Assembly: GCF_945957465.1 (NCBI RefSeq)
Contig: NZ_CAMFLC010000010.1
Span: 21,926-85,925, forward strand
Reading direction: 5' to 3'
Origin: an uncultured Leifsonia sp.
GTDB lineage: Bacteria; Actinomycetota; Actinomycetes; Actinomycetales; Microbacteriaceae
DNA length: 64,000 bases
This document shows, piece after piece, positions 28,089 through 35,383 of this stretch. How positions within the stretch are numbered: position 1 is the stretch's first letter; each line of letters starts with the position of its first letter. The position numbers and the translations under genes are program-made. The notes under the pieces were generated by a model that was not told the origin of the DNA, did not search any database, and was given only the letters and a program-made list of their open reading frames with translations.

Positions 28089-28646
28089 ATGAGTTCCAAG
28101 GACGAGGCGCGTCGCATCTCGGGGGCGCTGATCGACCCGCGCGTCATCGATCCGCGGCAGGAGCTCGTGCGCCACGACAACCTCACCGATGACGAACTCC
28201 AGCAGATCATCGGCGTCCTCGATGCCGTGCGGCATTGGCGTGAGGCGGAGCAGCGGCTGAACCTCGAGTCCCGCACCGCCCTCCAACTCAACGAGACCGA
28301 CATGAAGGCACTCCGCTATGTCATCGCGTCGATGAATGCGGACGTCGCGGTGACCGCGGGCGCACTCAGCGAACACCTCCACGTGTCGACCGCCTCGGTC
28401 ACCAAGCTGCTGGACCGGCTGGAGCGCGCCGGGCACATCGTCCGGCGCCCGCACCCGACCGACCGGAGGGCCGTGACCGTCGGGATCACCCCCGAGACGC
28501 ACCAGCAGGTGCGCCGCACCATGGGGATGCAGCACGCCCGCCGTTTCGAGGTGGCGCGCAGTCTGACAACCGATGAGCGGAAGGTCGTCACCCGGTTCCT
28601 CGACGACCTCACCGCGACGACGCTGGTCAGCGCTCCTCCGGAGTGA
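28089..28646 (+). CDS. crtR: MarR-family regulator, CrtR-like
   Basis: The 185-residue protein has a MarR winged helix (TAGALSEHLHVSTASVTKLLDRLERAGHIVRRPHPTDRRA). In Corynebacterium, CrtR is a MarR repressor divergent from crtE that senses geranylgeranyl diphosphate. Here position and orientation are identical, so the symbol is by synteny. The ATG at 28089 appears leaderless. Its 3' end overlaps the convergent DUF2867 gene by 20 nt. Confidence 0.8.
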   Translation: MSSKDEARRISGALIDPRVIDPRQELVRHDNLTDDELQQIIGVLDAVRHWREAEQRLNLESRTALQLNETDMKALRYVIASMNADVAVTAGALSEHLHVSTASVTKLLDRLERAGHIVRRPHPTDRRAVTVGITPETHQQVRRTMGMQHARRFEVARSLTTDERKVVTRFLDDLTATTLVSAPPE

Positions 28647-30117
28647 CCCCGGCGCGGCGCCGCGACGCGGCACGCTCGGCCTCCAGGACGATCCGATTCG
28701 CCATGCCCTCGAAGATCACCCCGTGGAACGGCAGCACCGCCAGCCAGTACAACCGCCCGGGCAGACCGTGCGGGAAGAACACGGCCCGCTGCCGGTAGCG
28801 GCTGCCGCCGTCCACCGGCCGGACGCCGAGTTCGAGCCATGCGCGACCCGGCACGCGCATCTCGGCGCGCAGCCGTACCTCGGAGCCGCGCTCGAGATGC
28901 TCCACTCGCCACCAGTCGAGGGCGTCCCCGGTCTGGAGCCGGTCGGCGTGACGGCGTCCCCGGCGCAGCCCGACGCCGCCCACCAGCTTGTCGGCCCAGC
29001 CGCGCAGCGCCCACGCGAGCGGGAACGAGTACCAGCCGCGCTCCCCGCCGATCCCCTCGATCACCCGCCAGACGTCGTCCGCGCCGGCCCGGCTCGTCCG
29101 TTCCCGGACGTCGGTGTAGACCGTGTGCCCCGACCAGTCCGGATCGCTGGGCAGGGGGTCGCTGGGGGCGCCCGACACGGAGGCGTCCCTCCAGCTCGTC
29201 TCGACGGCGCCGTCACGGAGCCGCGCGAGCGCGAGCCGGACAGCGGCCCGGTAGCCGGTGAGGCCGCCCTCCGGCGGCGGGATCAGCGCATCGATGTCGC
29301 TCTCGCGCGCCACGCAGTCGTATTGCAGCGATTCGATGATGGGCACGGCGAGCGCGCGCGGGATCGGCGTGACGAGGTTGACCCACTGCGACGCCAGCCA
29401 CGGCGTGAACACCGGGAGCGCAGCGATCGGACGCTGCCGCAAGCCGGCCTCCAGCGCGTACCCGTTCATCATCTGCCCGTAGCGCAGGATGTCCGGGCCG
29501 CCGATGTCGAACGCGCGCGAGACCTCCGCGGGGAGGTCGAGCGCCCCGATCAGATAGTGCAGGACATCGCGCACGGCGATCGGCTGGATGCGGTTGCGCA
29601 CCCAACGCGGGGCCGGCATGTACGGCAGCACATCGGTCAGCTGGCGGATCATCTCGAACGACGCGGATCCCGACCCGATGACGACGCCCGCCTGCAGGAC
29701 GATCGTCGGCACGCCGGAGCCGAGCAGGATCCGACCGACCGCGACGCGCGAACGCAGATGACGCGAGAGCGGACCATCCGGGTGCAGAGCACCCAGATAG
29801 ACGATCCTGCGCACGCCGGCGGCAGCCGAGGCGTCGGCGACGTTCTGCGCCGCCCGCGCCTCGTCGGCGTCGAAGTCTCCCGTCGCCCGCATGGAGTGCA
29901 CCAGGTAGTAGACCGCGTCCATGCCGCTCACGGCCCGCTCCACCGCCGCCCGGTCGCCGAGGTCGCCTTCGACCACCTCCACGTCGTCGCGCCACGGCAC
30001 ATCCGTGAGCTTGACGGGCGAACGCACCAGCACGCGCACCCGGTGGCCGCGCTCCAGCAGGCGCGGCACCAGGCGACCTCCGATGTATCCGGTCGCACCG
30101 GTCACGAGTACACGCAT
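28627..30117 (-). CDS. NAD(P)-binding SDR fused to a DUF2867 domain
   Basis: The N-terminal half is an atypical extended SDR (VTGATGYIGGRLVPRLLERGHRV, then YLVHSM and LQAGVVIGSGSASFEMIRQL). The C-terminal half, from about residue 320, is a DUF2867 domain (WYSFPLAWALRGWADKLVGGVGLRRGR). This architecture is common in actinobacteria, and its reaction is unknown. ATG 30117 (MRVLVTG) is preferred over ATG 30138. Length is 496 residues. Confidence 0.82.
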   Translation of the reverse strand: MRVLVTGATGYIGGRLVPRLLERGHRVRVLVRSPVKLTDVPWRDDVEVVEGDLGDRAAVERAVSGMDAVYYLVHSMRATGDFDADEARAAQNVADASAAAGVRRIVYLGALHPDGPLSRHLRSRVAVGRILLGSGVPTIVLQAGVVIGSGSASFEMIRQLTDVLPYMPAPRWVRNRIQPIAVRDVLHYLIGALDLPAEVSRAFDIGGPDILRYGQMMNGYALEAGLRQRPIAALPVFTPWLASQWVNLVTPIPRALAVPIIESLQYDCVARESDIDALIPPPEGGLTGYRAAVRLALARLRDGAVETSWRDASVSGAPSDPLPSDPDWSGHTVYTDVRERTSRAGADDVWRVIEGIGGERGWYSFPLAWALRGWADKLVGGVGLRRGRRHADRLQTGDALDWWRVEHLERGSEVRLRAEMRVPGRAWLELGVRPVDGGSRYRQRAVFFPHGLPGRLYWLAVLPFHGVIFEGMANRIVLEAERAASRRRAGVTPEER

Positions 30118-30176
30118 CGCCGTCACACGCCCGAACATACCCCTCGCCGCGATACGTGCATCCCCGGGTGGTCCGG

Positions 30177-30182
30177 TACGGT
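30177..30182 (+). promoter_or_regulatory. -10 hexamer TACGGT of a leaderless promoter
   Basis: TACGGT ends 6 nt before ATG 30189. Confidence 0.55.
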
Positions 30183-30188
30183 TCTCGC

Positions 30189-30530
30189 ATGGGCAAGCTT
30201 GTTTACGGCGGGACGACAGAGATCGGCTTCGAGGATCGCGTCCTCGCCCACCTGCAGATCGTCGTCGGCCTCAAGCTGCGCCGCAAGGAAGGCTTCTTCT
30301 TCTCCTGGCGCGACGAGCAGAGCGTCGGCGACGGCCGGAGCGCCATCTGGATCGACCCCGCCATCCCGTTGCTGTTCCGCTACAGCGGCGGCCGTCCGCC
30401 GAAGATCAACAAAGCGTGGCTCGAGCAACTCACCCTGTCCTCCAACAGCGCCCAGGGTCTGCAGCTGACCGAGGAGATCGGCGCTCTCGGCGCGGACGAG
30501 GTCAACGCGGACGCTCCCCCCGGCCGCTGA
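30189..30530 (+). CDS. Small conserved Microbacteriaceae protein (DUF7882-like)
   Basis: The 113-residue protein begins MGKLVYGGTTEIGFEDRVLAH and contains FFFSWRDEQSVGDGRSAIWI and PLLFRYSGGRPP. I recognise it as a family widespread in Microbacteriaceae and often mis-named ATP-dependent DNA ligase; it has no ligase motif. The compact beta-rich sequence and acidic tail are all that can be described. The ATG is set by the TACGGT hexamer 6 nt upstream. A hairpin follows the gene. Confidence 0.75.
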   Translation: MGKLVYGGTTEIGFEDRVLAHLQIVVGLKLRRKEGFFFSWRDEQSVGDGRSAIWIDPAIPLLFRYSGGRPPKINKAWLEQLTLSSNSAQGLQLTEEIGALGADEVNADAPPGR

Positions 30531-30542
30531 AAACCACGAACT

Positions 30543-30561
30543 CGCTGAGAGAAGCTCAGCG
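30543..30561. terminator. Hairpin downstream of the DUF7882-like gene
   Basis: CGCTGAG (30543-30549) pairs with CTCAGCG (30555-30561) over a 5-nt loop. Confidence 0.6.
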
Positions 30562-30565
30562 AACC

Positions 30566-30595
30566 TTGATCGGCAGCACGGCCCCCGCTTAGCCT
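30566..30595 (+). promoter_or_regulatory. Putative promoter of the small acidic ORF
   Basis: TTGATC (30566-30571) and TAGCCT (30590-30595) are separated by 18 bp. Transcription would start about 40 nt before ATG 30642. Confidence 0.4.
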
Positions 30596-30641
30596 GTGCG
30601 GGTCCCGGCATTGCCGCGACGTCGAACCAAGGGAGGCCCTC

Positions 30642-30827
30642 ATGGCTCCAGCAGACGACGAACCCGTCGCCGCCCCGGTGGCGCCCGCAGAGGCTCCCGT
30701 CGCAGAGCCGGTCAGCGCACCGGCGGACGCCGAGGCGGGCGCGGACGAAGCCGCGCCCGGAGACCGGGCGGGCGATATCCCGTTCGAGCAGGCGGTCGCT
30801 GAACACGAGAACCCCGAGCTCGCCTGA
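30642..30827 (+). CDS. Small acidic Ala/Pro/Glu-rich protein
   Basis: The 61-residue low-complexity ORF begins with repeated PVAAPVAPAEAPVAEP-like segments and ends in an acidic helix (FEQAVAEHENPELA). It has a convincing AAGGGAGG ribosome-binding site before ATG 30642 and its own candidate promoter, which argues for translation. No family is recognised. It is likely intrinsically disordered. Confidence 0.5.
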   Translation: MAPADDEPVAAPVAPAEAPVAEPVSAPADAEAGADEAAPGDRAGDIPFEQAVAEHENPELA

Positions 30828-30857
30828 GCCCGGGGTCCCCGTTCGTCCCGCGGTCGC

Positions 30858-31769
30858 TCAGCGGAGGTACTCGAGCAGCTCCGGGCTGCGCAGTCGCTTG
30901 AGGCTGCGCGTCTCCAGCTGGCGCACGCGCTCGCGGGTGATGCCGTACACCTCGCCGACCTCGTCGAGCGTCATCGGCTTATGACCGTCGAGGCCGAAGC
31001 GCATGCGCACGACCTTGGCATCGCGCGGCGGCAGGTCGCGCAGGCGCTCTTCCAGGTCACGGTGCCGGAACTCGACCTCCACCGACTCGGACGGCCCGGG
31101 AGCGTCGCCGTCCTCGATGAGGTCGCCGAGCTCCGCGCCCTCGTTCTCGCCGACGGGCACGGCCAGCGACACGGTCTCGGAGTCGCTCATCTGCAGCTTG
31201 TGGACCTCGGCCGGGGTCAGGTTGGCGGCCTCCGCCATCTCCTCCAGCGTCGGTGTGCGGCCGAGCTCTCCGCCGAGGTCGCGGCGGATGCGGTCGAGCT
31301 TGTCGATCTTCTCCACGGTGTGGACCGGGATGCGGATCAGGCGGGCGGTGTCGGCGATCCCACGCAGGATCGACTGCCGGATCCACCAGGTGGCGTACGT
31401 GGAGAACTTGTTGCCGGTGCGGTAGTCGAACTTCTCGACAGCGCGGACCAGGCCGAGGTTGCCCTCCTGGATCAGGTCCATGACGGCCAGGCCACGGCCC
31501 GCGTAACGCTTGGCGATGCTGACGACGAGGCGGAGGTTCGCCTCGATGAAGCGCTCGAACGCGCGCTTGCCGTCGTCGGCCAGGTATTGCAGTTCTCTCT
31601 TCTCGCGCGGGGTCAGTCCCGCACGGGTGGTCAGGCGTTCGCCGGCGAGCACGCCGACCTCGATCCGCTTGGCCAGGGCGACCTCCTCGTCGGCGGTCAG
31701 CAGGCGGGTCCGCCCGATCGAATTGAGGTAATCGCGTACCGGGTCATTTGTCACTTCGAGCGTCGTCAT
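30858..31769 (-). CDS. sigB: RNA polymerase sigma factor, SigB-like group 2
   Basis: The 303-residue sigma-70 protein carries region 1.2 (DPVRDYLNSIGRTRLLT), region 2 (ANLRLVVSIAKRYAGRGL, DLIQEGNLGL, FDYRTGNKFSTYATWWIRQ), region 3, and region 4.2 (LDEVGEVYGITRERVRQLE). Without the long acidic N terminus of the primary sigma it fits the group 2 SigB/HrdD class used in stationary phase or stress. ATG 31769 is chosen; the open frame continues to 31901. Confidence 0.88.
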   Translation of the reverse strand: MTTLEVTNDPVRDYLNSIGRTRLLTADEEVALAKRIEVGVLAGERLTTRAGLTPREKRELQYLADDGKRAFERFIEANLRLVVSIAKRYAGRGLAVMDLIQEGNLGLVRAVEKFDYRTGNKFSTYATWWIRQSILRGIADTARLIRIPVHTVEKIDKLDRIRRDLGGELGRTPTLEEMAEAANLTPAEVHKLQMSDSETVSLAVPVGENEGAELGDLIEDGDAPGPSESVEVEFRHRDLEERLRDLPPRDAKVVRMRFGLDGHKPMTLDEVGEVYGITRERVRQLETRSLKRLRSPELLEYLR

Positions 31770-31822
31770 CGTGTCATCCCATCCCATCGTCCACAGAGTT
31801 CTTCTGCCTCGATCCGTGCTCA

Positions 31823-31850
31823 AGCGTAGGCAGGTCGACGACGCCCCCAA
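31823..31850 (-). promoter_or_regulatory. Putative sigB promoter
   Basis: On the minus strand, TTGGGG (31845-31850) and TACGCT (31823-31828) are 16 bp apart. This would give a leader of about 50 nt. Confidence 0.4.
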
Positions 31851-31948
31851 CAAGGGGTTGACAGGCGCGAAATGCTTCGCTAGGCGTGTCGTTGCGGCCA
31901 CGCAAATGTTCGGAAGTCAAGGCCCTGCTCTGCGCAGGGGACTGCTCG

Positions 31949-31954
31949 TACAGT
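31949..31954 (+). promoter_or_regulatory. -10 hexamer TACAGT of a leaderless promoter (MFS gene)
   Basis: TACAGT ends 7 nt before GTG 31962. Confidence 0.5.
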
Positions 31955-31961
31955 TCGCGAG

Positions 31962-33452
31962 GTGAGCGCGTATTCATCGGATTCCCAGCAAGACACCGGA
32001 TTGAAGACGATCCGGACGACCATCCCCGCTCGGCTCGACCGGCTCCCGTGGTCGCGCTTCCACTGGCTCGTCGTGATCGGTCTCGGCACCGTGTGGATCC
32101 TAGACGGCCTCGAGGTGACGATCGTCGGCGCCATCGCCGGCCGCCTGACCGAGCCGGACTCCGGACTCGGGCTCTCGACCGGCGAGGTGGGCCTGGCTGC
32201 CGCGATCTACGTGGCAGGAGCCTGCACCGGGTCGCTGGTGTTCGGGTACCTGACCGATCGCTTCGGCCGCAAGAAGCTCTTCATCGTCACGCTCGGCCTC
32301 TACCTGGTGGCGACCGTGCTCACGGCGTTCTCGTTCGCCCCGTGGATGTTCTTCCTGTTCCGGTTCTTCACCGGCGCCGGCATCGGCGGCGAGTACGCCG
32401 CCATCAACTCGGCGATCGACGAGCTCATCCCCGCACGCCGTCGCGGCGTCGTCGATCTCGCCATCAACGGCTCGTACTGGCTCGGCACCGCCTTCGGAGC
32501 AGTGCTGACCGTGTTCCTGCTCAACACCGCCCTCTTCCCCGCCGACATCGGCTGGCGCATCGCATTCGGGCTCGGCGCCGTGCTCGGCCTGGTCATCCTG
32601 CTCGTGCGCAGGAACGTGCCGGAGTCGCCGCGCTGGATGTTCATCCACGGCCGCGACGAGGCCGCCGATAAGGAAGTCGCCGACATCGAGCACGACATCG
32701 AGGAGGAGAAGGGTTCCGCGCTCGAGGCGGTGCCGGACGACAAGGCGATCGAGATCCGTCAGCGCCGCTCGACGGGCTTCGGCGAGATCATCCGGGTCGG
32801 GTTCAGGACGTATCCGAAGCGGTCGGTGCTCGGCCTGTCGCTCTTCATCGGCCAGGCCTTCCTCTACAACGCCGTGTTCTTCACGTTCTCGCTGGTGCTG
32901 ACCAAGCTGCTCCACGTGCCCTCCGACGTGGCGCCGTGGGCGCTGCTGCCGATCGCGATCGGCAACTTCCTCGGCCCGTTCCTGCTCGGCCGGCTGTTCG
33001 ACTCCGTCGGCCGGCGGTTCATGATCACGCTGTCGTACATCGGCTCCGGCGTCCTGCTGATCGGCACGGGCATCCTGTTCGACACCGGCGTCCTCGACGC
33101 GGTGTGGCTGACCGTGTGCTGGATGGTCGTGTTCTTCTTCGCCTCGGCGGGGGCGAGCGCGGCATACCTCACGGTGAGCGAGATCTTCCCCATGGAGACC
33201 CGGGCCATGGCGATCGCGTTCTTCTACGCCGTCGGCACGGCGGCGGGCGGGATCGTCGGGCCGATCCTGTTCGGCAACCTGATCGGCGGCGGCGTGCACG
33301 CGGTCGTCCTCGGCTACTACCTCGGCGCCGGTCTGATGATCGCCGCCGGACTCGTGGAGCTGTTCCTCGGCGTCGACGCGGAGAACAAGTCGCTGGAGGA
33401 CATCGCCGCTCCGCTGTCGGCGGGCACGCCGGCGCAGTCAGCTCGCGAGTAG
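31962..33452 (+). CDS. MFS transporter, sugar-porter/metabolite-symporter type
   Basis: The 496-residue protein has twelve predicted membrane helices. The MFS loop motif appears after helix 2 ([13 protein letters not shown]) and in the second half ([11 protein letters not shown]), with [10 protein letters not shown] after helix 6 as in sugar porters. The substrate is unknown; D-G-x-E-V in helix 1 ([10 protein letters not shown]) recalls aromatic-acid/myo-inositol carriers. It starts at GTG 31962 and overlaps the topIB gene by 15 nt at its 3' end. Confidence 0.85.
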   Translation: MSAYSSDSQQDTGLKTIRTTIPARLDRLPWSRFHWLVVIGLGTVWILDGLEVTIVGAIAGRLTEPDSGLGLSTGEVGLAAAIYVAGACTGSLVFGYLTDRFGRKKLFIVTLGLYLVATVLTAFSFAPWMFFLFRFFTGAGIGGEYAAINSAIDELIPARRRGVVDLAINGSYWLGTAFGAVLTVFLLNTALFPADIGWRIAFGLGAVLGLVILLVRRNVPESPRWMFIHGRDEAADKEVADIEHDIEEEKGSALEAVPDDKAIEIRQRRSTGFGEIIRVGFRTYPKRSVLGLSLFIGQAFLYNAVFFTFSLVLTKLLHVPSDVAPWALLPIAIGNFLGPFLLGRLFDSVGRRFMITLSYIGSGVLLIGTGILFDTGVLDAVWLTVCWMVVFFFASAGASAAYLTVSEIFPMETRAMAIAFFYAVGTAAGGIVGPILFGNLIGGGVHAVVLGYYLGAGLMIAAGLVELFLGVDAENKSLEDIAAPLSAGTPAQSARE

Positions 33453-34406
33453 CTCCAGCAACGCCGGCTCCGGCACCCGGCCGCCGGAGAGGTCGATGAC
33501 CTCGCCCTGGCGGTAGCGGTCGAAGATCCGCGGGTCGATGTAGCTGTTCCGCGCGATGGCCGGCGTGTTGCCCAGGGCGTCCGCCGCCTCGTTCACAGCG
33601 GCGGAGATGCGCTTCCTGCGCTGGGAGTCCGAACCGCCGACACCCAGTTCGGCGAGCGCCTGCGCAGCGACGATCGTGCCGTGCAGGGTCCGGAAGTCCT
33701 TCGCCGTGAACTCGCCGCGCGTCTGCCTCCGGATGTACTCGTTGAGCGAGGCGGGCCGGATCGTTTGCCAGGTGCCGTCCTTCCAGGAGAGCAGCCGGGA
33801 GCGCGGGCCGCGCAGAGCCTGGAGCTCGGTGAGCAGCTCGGCGAGGTCGGGGTCGGTGATCGTGCTCGTCCACTTCTGCGCCGACTTGGCCGGGAACGTG
33901 AGCGTGATGTCGTCCCCCTCGATGCGGGCGTGCCGGCACAGCAGCGTGGTGAGCCCGCGGCTGCCGTTGGCGTGCAGATACTCCTCGCTGCCGATGCGAA
34001 CGCTCCCGAGGTCGATGATGCGGAAGGCGGCGGCGAGGATGCGGTCGCGGCCGAAGCCCTCCTCGCGCAGGTCCATCGTCACTTTGCGCCGCGCAGTCGG
34101 CAGCGTCTCGGCCAGCTGGGCCGCCCGCTCGAACTTGAGCCGGTCCTGATGGAGCCGCCACGAGTCGTGGTAGCGGTACTGCCGACGGCCGGCGGCGTCG
34201 GTGCCGACGGCCTGGATGTGACCGCGCGCGTCCGGGGAGATCCAGACGTCCTTCCACGCGGGCGGGATGACGAGCGACCGGATGCGCTCGAGCTCGCGCT
34301 CGTCGACGATCCGATTGCCCGCCTCGTCCTCGTAGACGGGGCCCTTCGCCGAGTCACGGCGGGCATAGCCCGGCCCGGAGGGGTCGCTGCGGCGCAGGCG
34401 GGTCAC
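33438..34406 (-). CDS. DNA topoisomerase IB (poxvirus-like)
   Basis: This type IB enzyme relaxes supercoils through a 3'-phosphotyrosine intermediate. The 322-residue protein has [22 protein letters not shown] at the N-terminal domain and a catalytic region with KDFRTLHGT and the tyrosine in NSYIDPR near residue 287. The start is GTG 34406, overlapping the ku stop as GTGA, so it is probably translated together with Ku. A joint role in strand-break repair is an inference. Confidence 0.9.
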   Translation of the reverse strand: MTRLRRSDPSGPGYARRDSAKGPVYEDEAGNRIVDERELERIRSLVIPPAWKDVWISPDARGHIQAVGTDAAGRRQYRYHDSWRLHQDRLKFERAAQLAETLPTARRKVTMDLREEGFGRDRILAAAFRIIDLGSVRIGSEEYLHANGSRGLTTLLCRHARIEGDDITLTFPAKSAQKWTSTITDPDLAELLTELQALRGPRSRLLSWKDGTWQTIRPASLNEYIRRQTRGEFTAKDFRTLHGTIVAAQALAELGVGGSDSQRRKRISAAVNEAADALGNTPAIARNSYIDPRIFDRYRQGEVIDLSGGRVPEPALLELLAS

Positions 34407-35296
34407 GCGGGCTTCTTGGCCTTCTTCGCCGGCGTCTTCTTCGCAGGCTCCTTCGCCGCGGCGGAGCGCTTGGCGGGAGCCTTCTTCTCCGCCCCCGCGG
34501 CCGCCCCTCCCCTGCTGCGCTCGACGCTGCGCTGCAGCGCCTCCATCAGGTCGATCACCTCACCGCCGCCGGCCTTCTTCTCCTGCTCCTCGCCGAAGGT
34601 CGCGGCCGTGTCGATGCTCTCACCCTGCTCGAGCTTGGCGTCGATGAGCTTGCGGAGCTCCTCCTGGTATTCGTCGGAGAACTTCTCCGGCTCGAAATCG
34701 CCGGCGAAGCTCTCCATGAGGGCGGCGGAGAGCGACAGCTCCCGCTCAGTGATGCGCGGCGTGGTCTCCAGGGCCGGGAAGTCGGCCTCGCGGATCTCGT
34801 CGTGCCACAGCATGGTCTGCAACACGAGGACATTGCCGCGCACGCGGAGCGCGCCGAGGCGCGTCTTCTGGCGCAGCGCGAAGTTGACGATCGCGGTGCG
34901 GTCCTCGTCCTCCAGCGTCTTGCGCAGCAGCGCGTACGCCTTCAGCGACTTGGAATCCGGCTCCAGGTAGTAGCTGCGATCGAACCAGAGCGGGTCGAGC
35001 TGGTCGTTGGGCACGAACTCGACGACATCGATCTCCCTGCTGCGCTCGGCCGGGAGCGACTCCAGGTCCTCCGGCGTCAGGATGACGGTCCGTTCACCGT
35101 CGTCGTACGCCTTGGCGATGTGCTCATAGGGGATGGTCTTGCCGTCGATCTCGCAGACGCGCTTGTAGCGGATGCGTCCGCCGTCGGCGTCGTGCACCTG
35201 ATGCAGCGCGACGTCGTGATCCTCCGTGGCGCTGTAGACCTTCACGGGCACGTTGACCAGCCCGAAGGTGATAGCACCCGTCCAAATGGCCCTCAT
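34403..35296 (-). CDS. ku: Non-homologous end-joining protein Ku
   Basis: This homodimeric DNA-end-binding protein recruits LigD. The 297-residue chain starts MRAIWTGAITFGLVNVPVKVYSA and keeps the Ku core (CEIDGKTIPYEHIAKAYD, DRSYYLEPD). It ends with a Lys/Ala-rich tail (about residues 265-297) like the DNA-binding tails of actinobacterial Ku. ATG 35296 lies 6 nt after CACGAT, with TTGATA 17 bp further up: a leaderless consensus promoter. It is divergent from ligD. Confidence 0.95.
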   Translation of the reverse strand: MRAIWTGAITFGLVNVPVKVYSATEDHDVALHQVHDADGGRIRYKRVCEIDGKTIPYEHIAKAYDDGERTVILTPEDLESLPAERSREIDVVEFVPNDQLDPLWFDRSYYLEPDSKSLKAYALLRKTLEDEDRTAIVNFALRQKTRLGALRVRGNVLVLQTMLWHDEIREADFPALETTPRITERELSLSAALMESFAGDFEPEKFSDEYQEELRKLIDAKLEQGESIDTAATFGEEQEKKAGGGEVIDLMEALQRSVERSRGGAAAGAEKKAPAKRSAAAKEPAKKTPAKKAKKPA

Positions 35297-35302
35297 GCAC
35301 CC

Positions 35303-35331
35303 ATCGTGTCCGCGGAATCGCGGTTTATCAA
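35303..35331 (-). promoter_or_regulatory. Leaderless ku promoter
   Basis: On the minus strand, TTGATA (35326-35331), a 17-bp spacer and CACGAT (35303-35308) lead to ATG 35296 after 6 nt. Confidence 0.65.
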
Positions 35332-35371
35332 CAGTCGATCGCGCATCCTGCCCCGGAGACGGAGCTCGGCG

Positions 35372-35377
35372 TACGGT
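35372..35377 (+). promoter_or_regulatory. -10 hexamer TACGGT of a leaderless promoter (ligD)
   Basis: TACGGT ends 6 nt before ATG 35384. Confidence 0.55.
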
Positions 35378-35383
35378 GATCCC

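Noticed and set aside
30189..30530. ATP-dependent DNA ligase
   Set aside because: The KxDG adenylation motif and the other ligase motifs are absent; only the family name used in databases suggests it.
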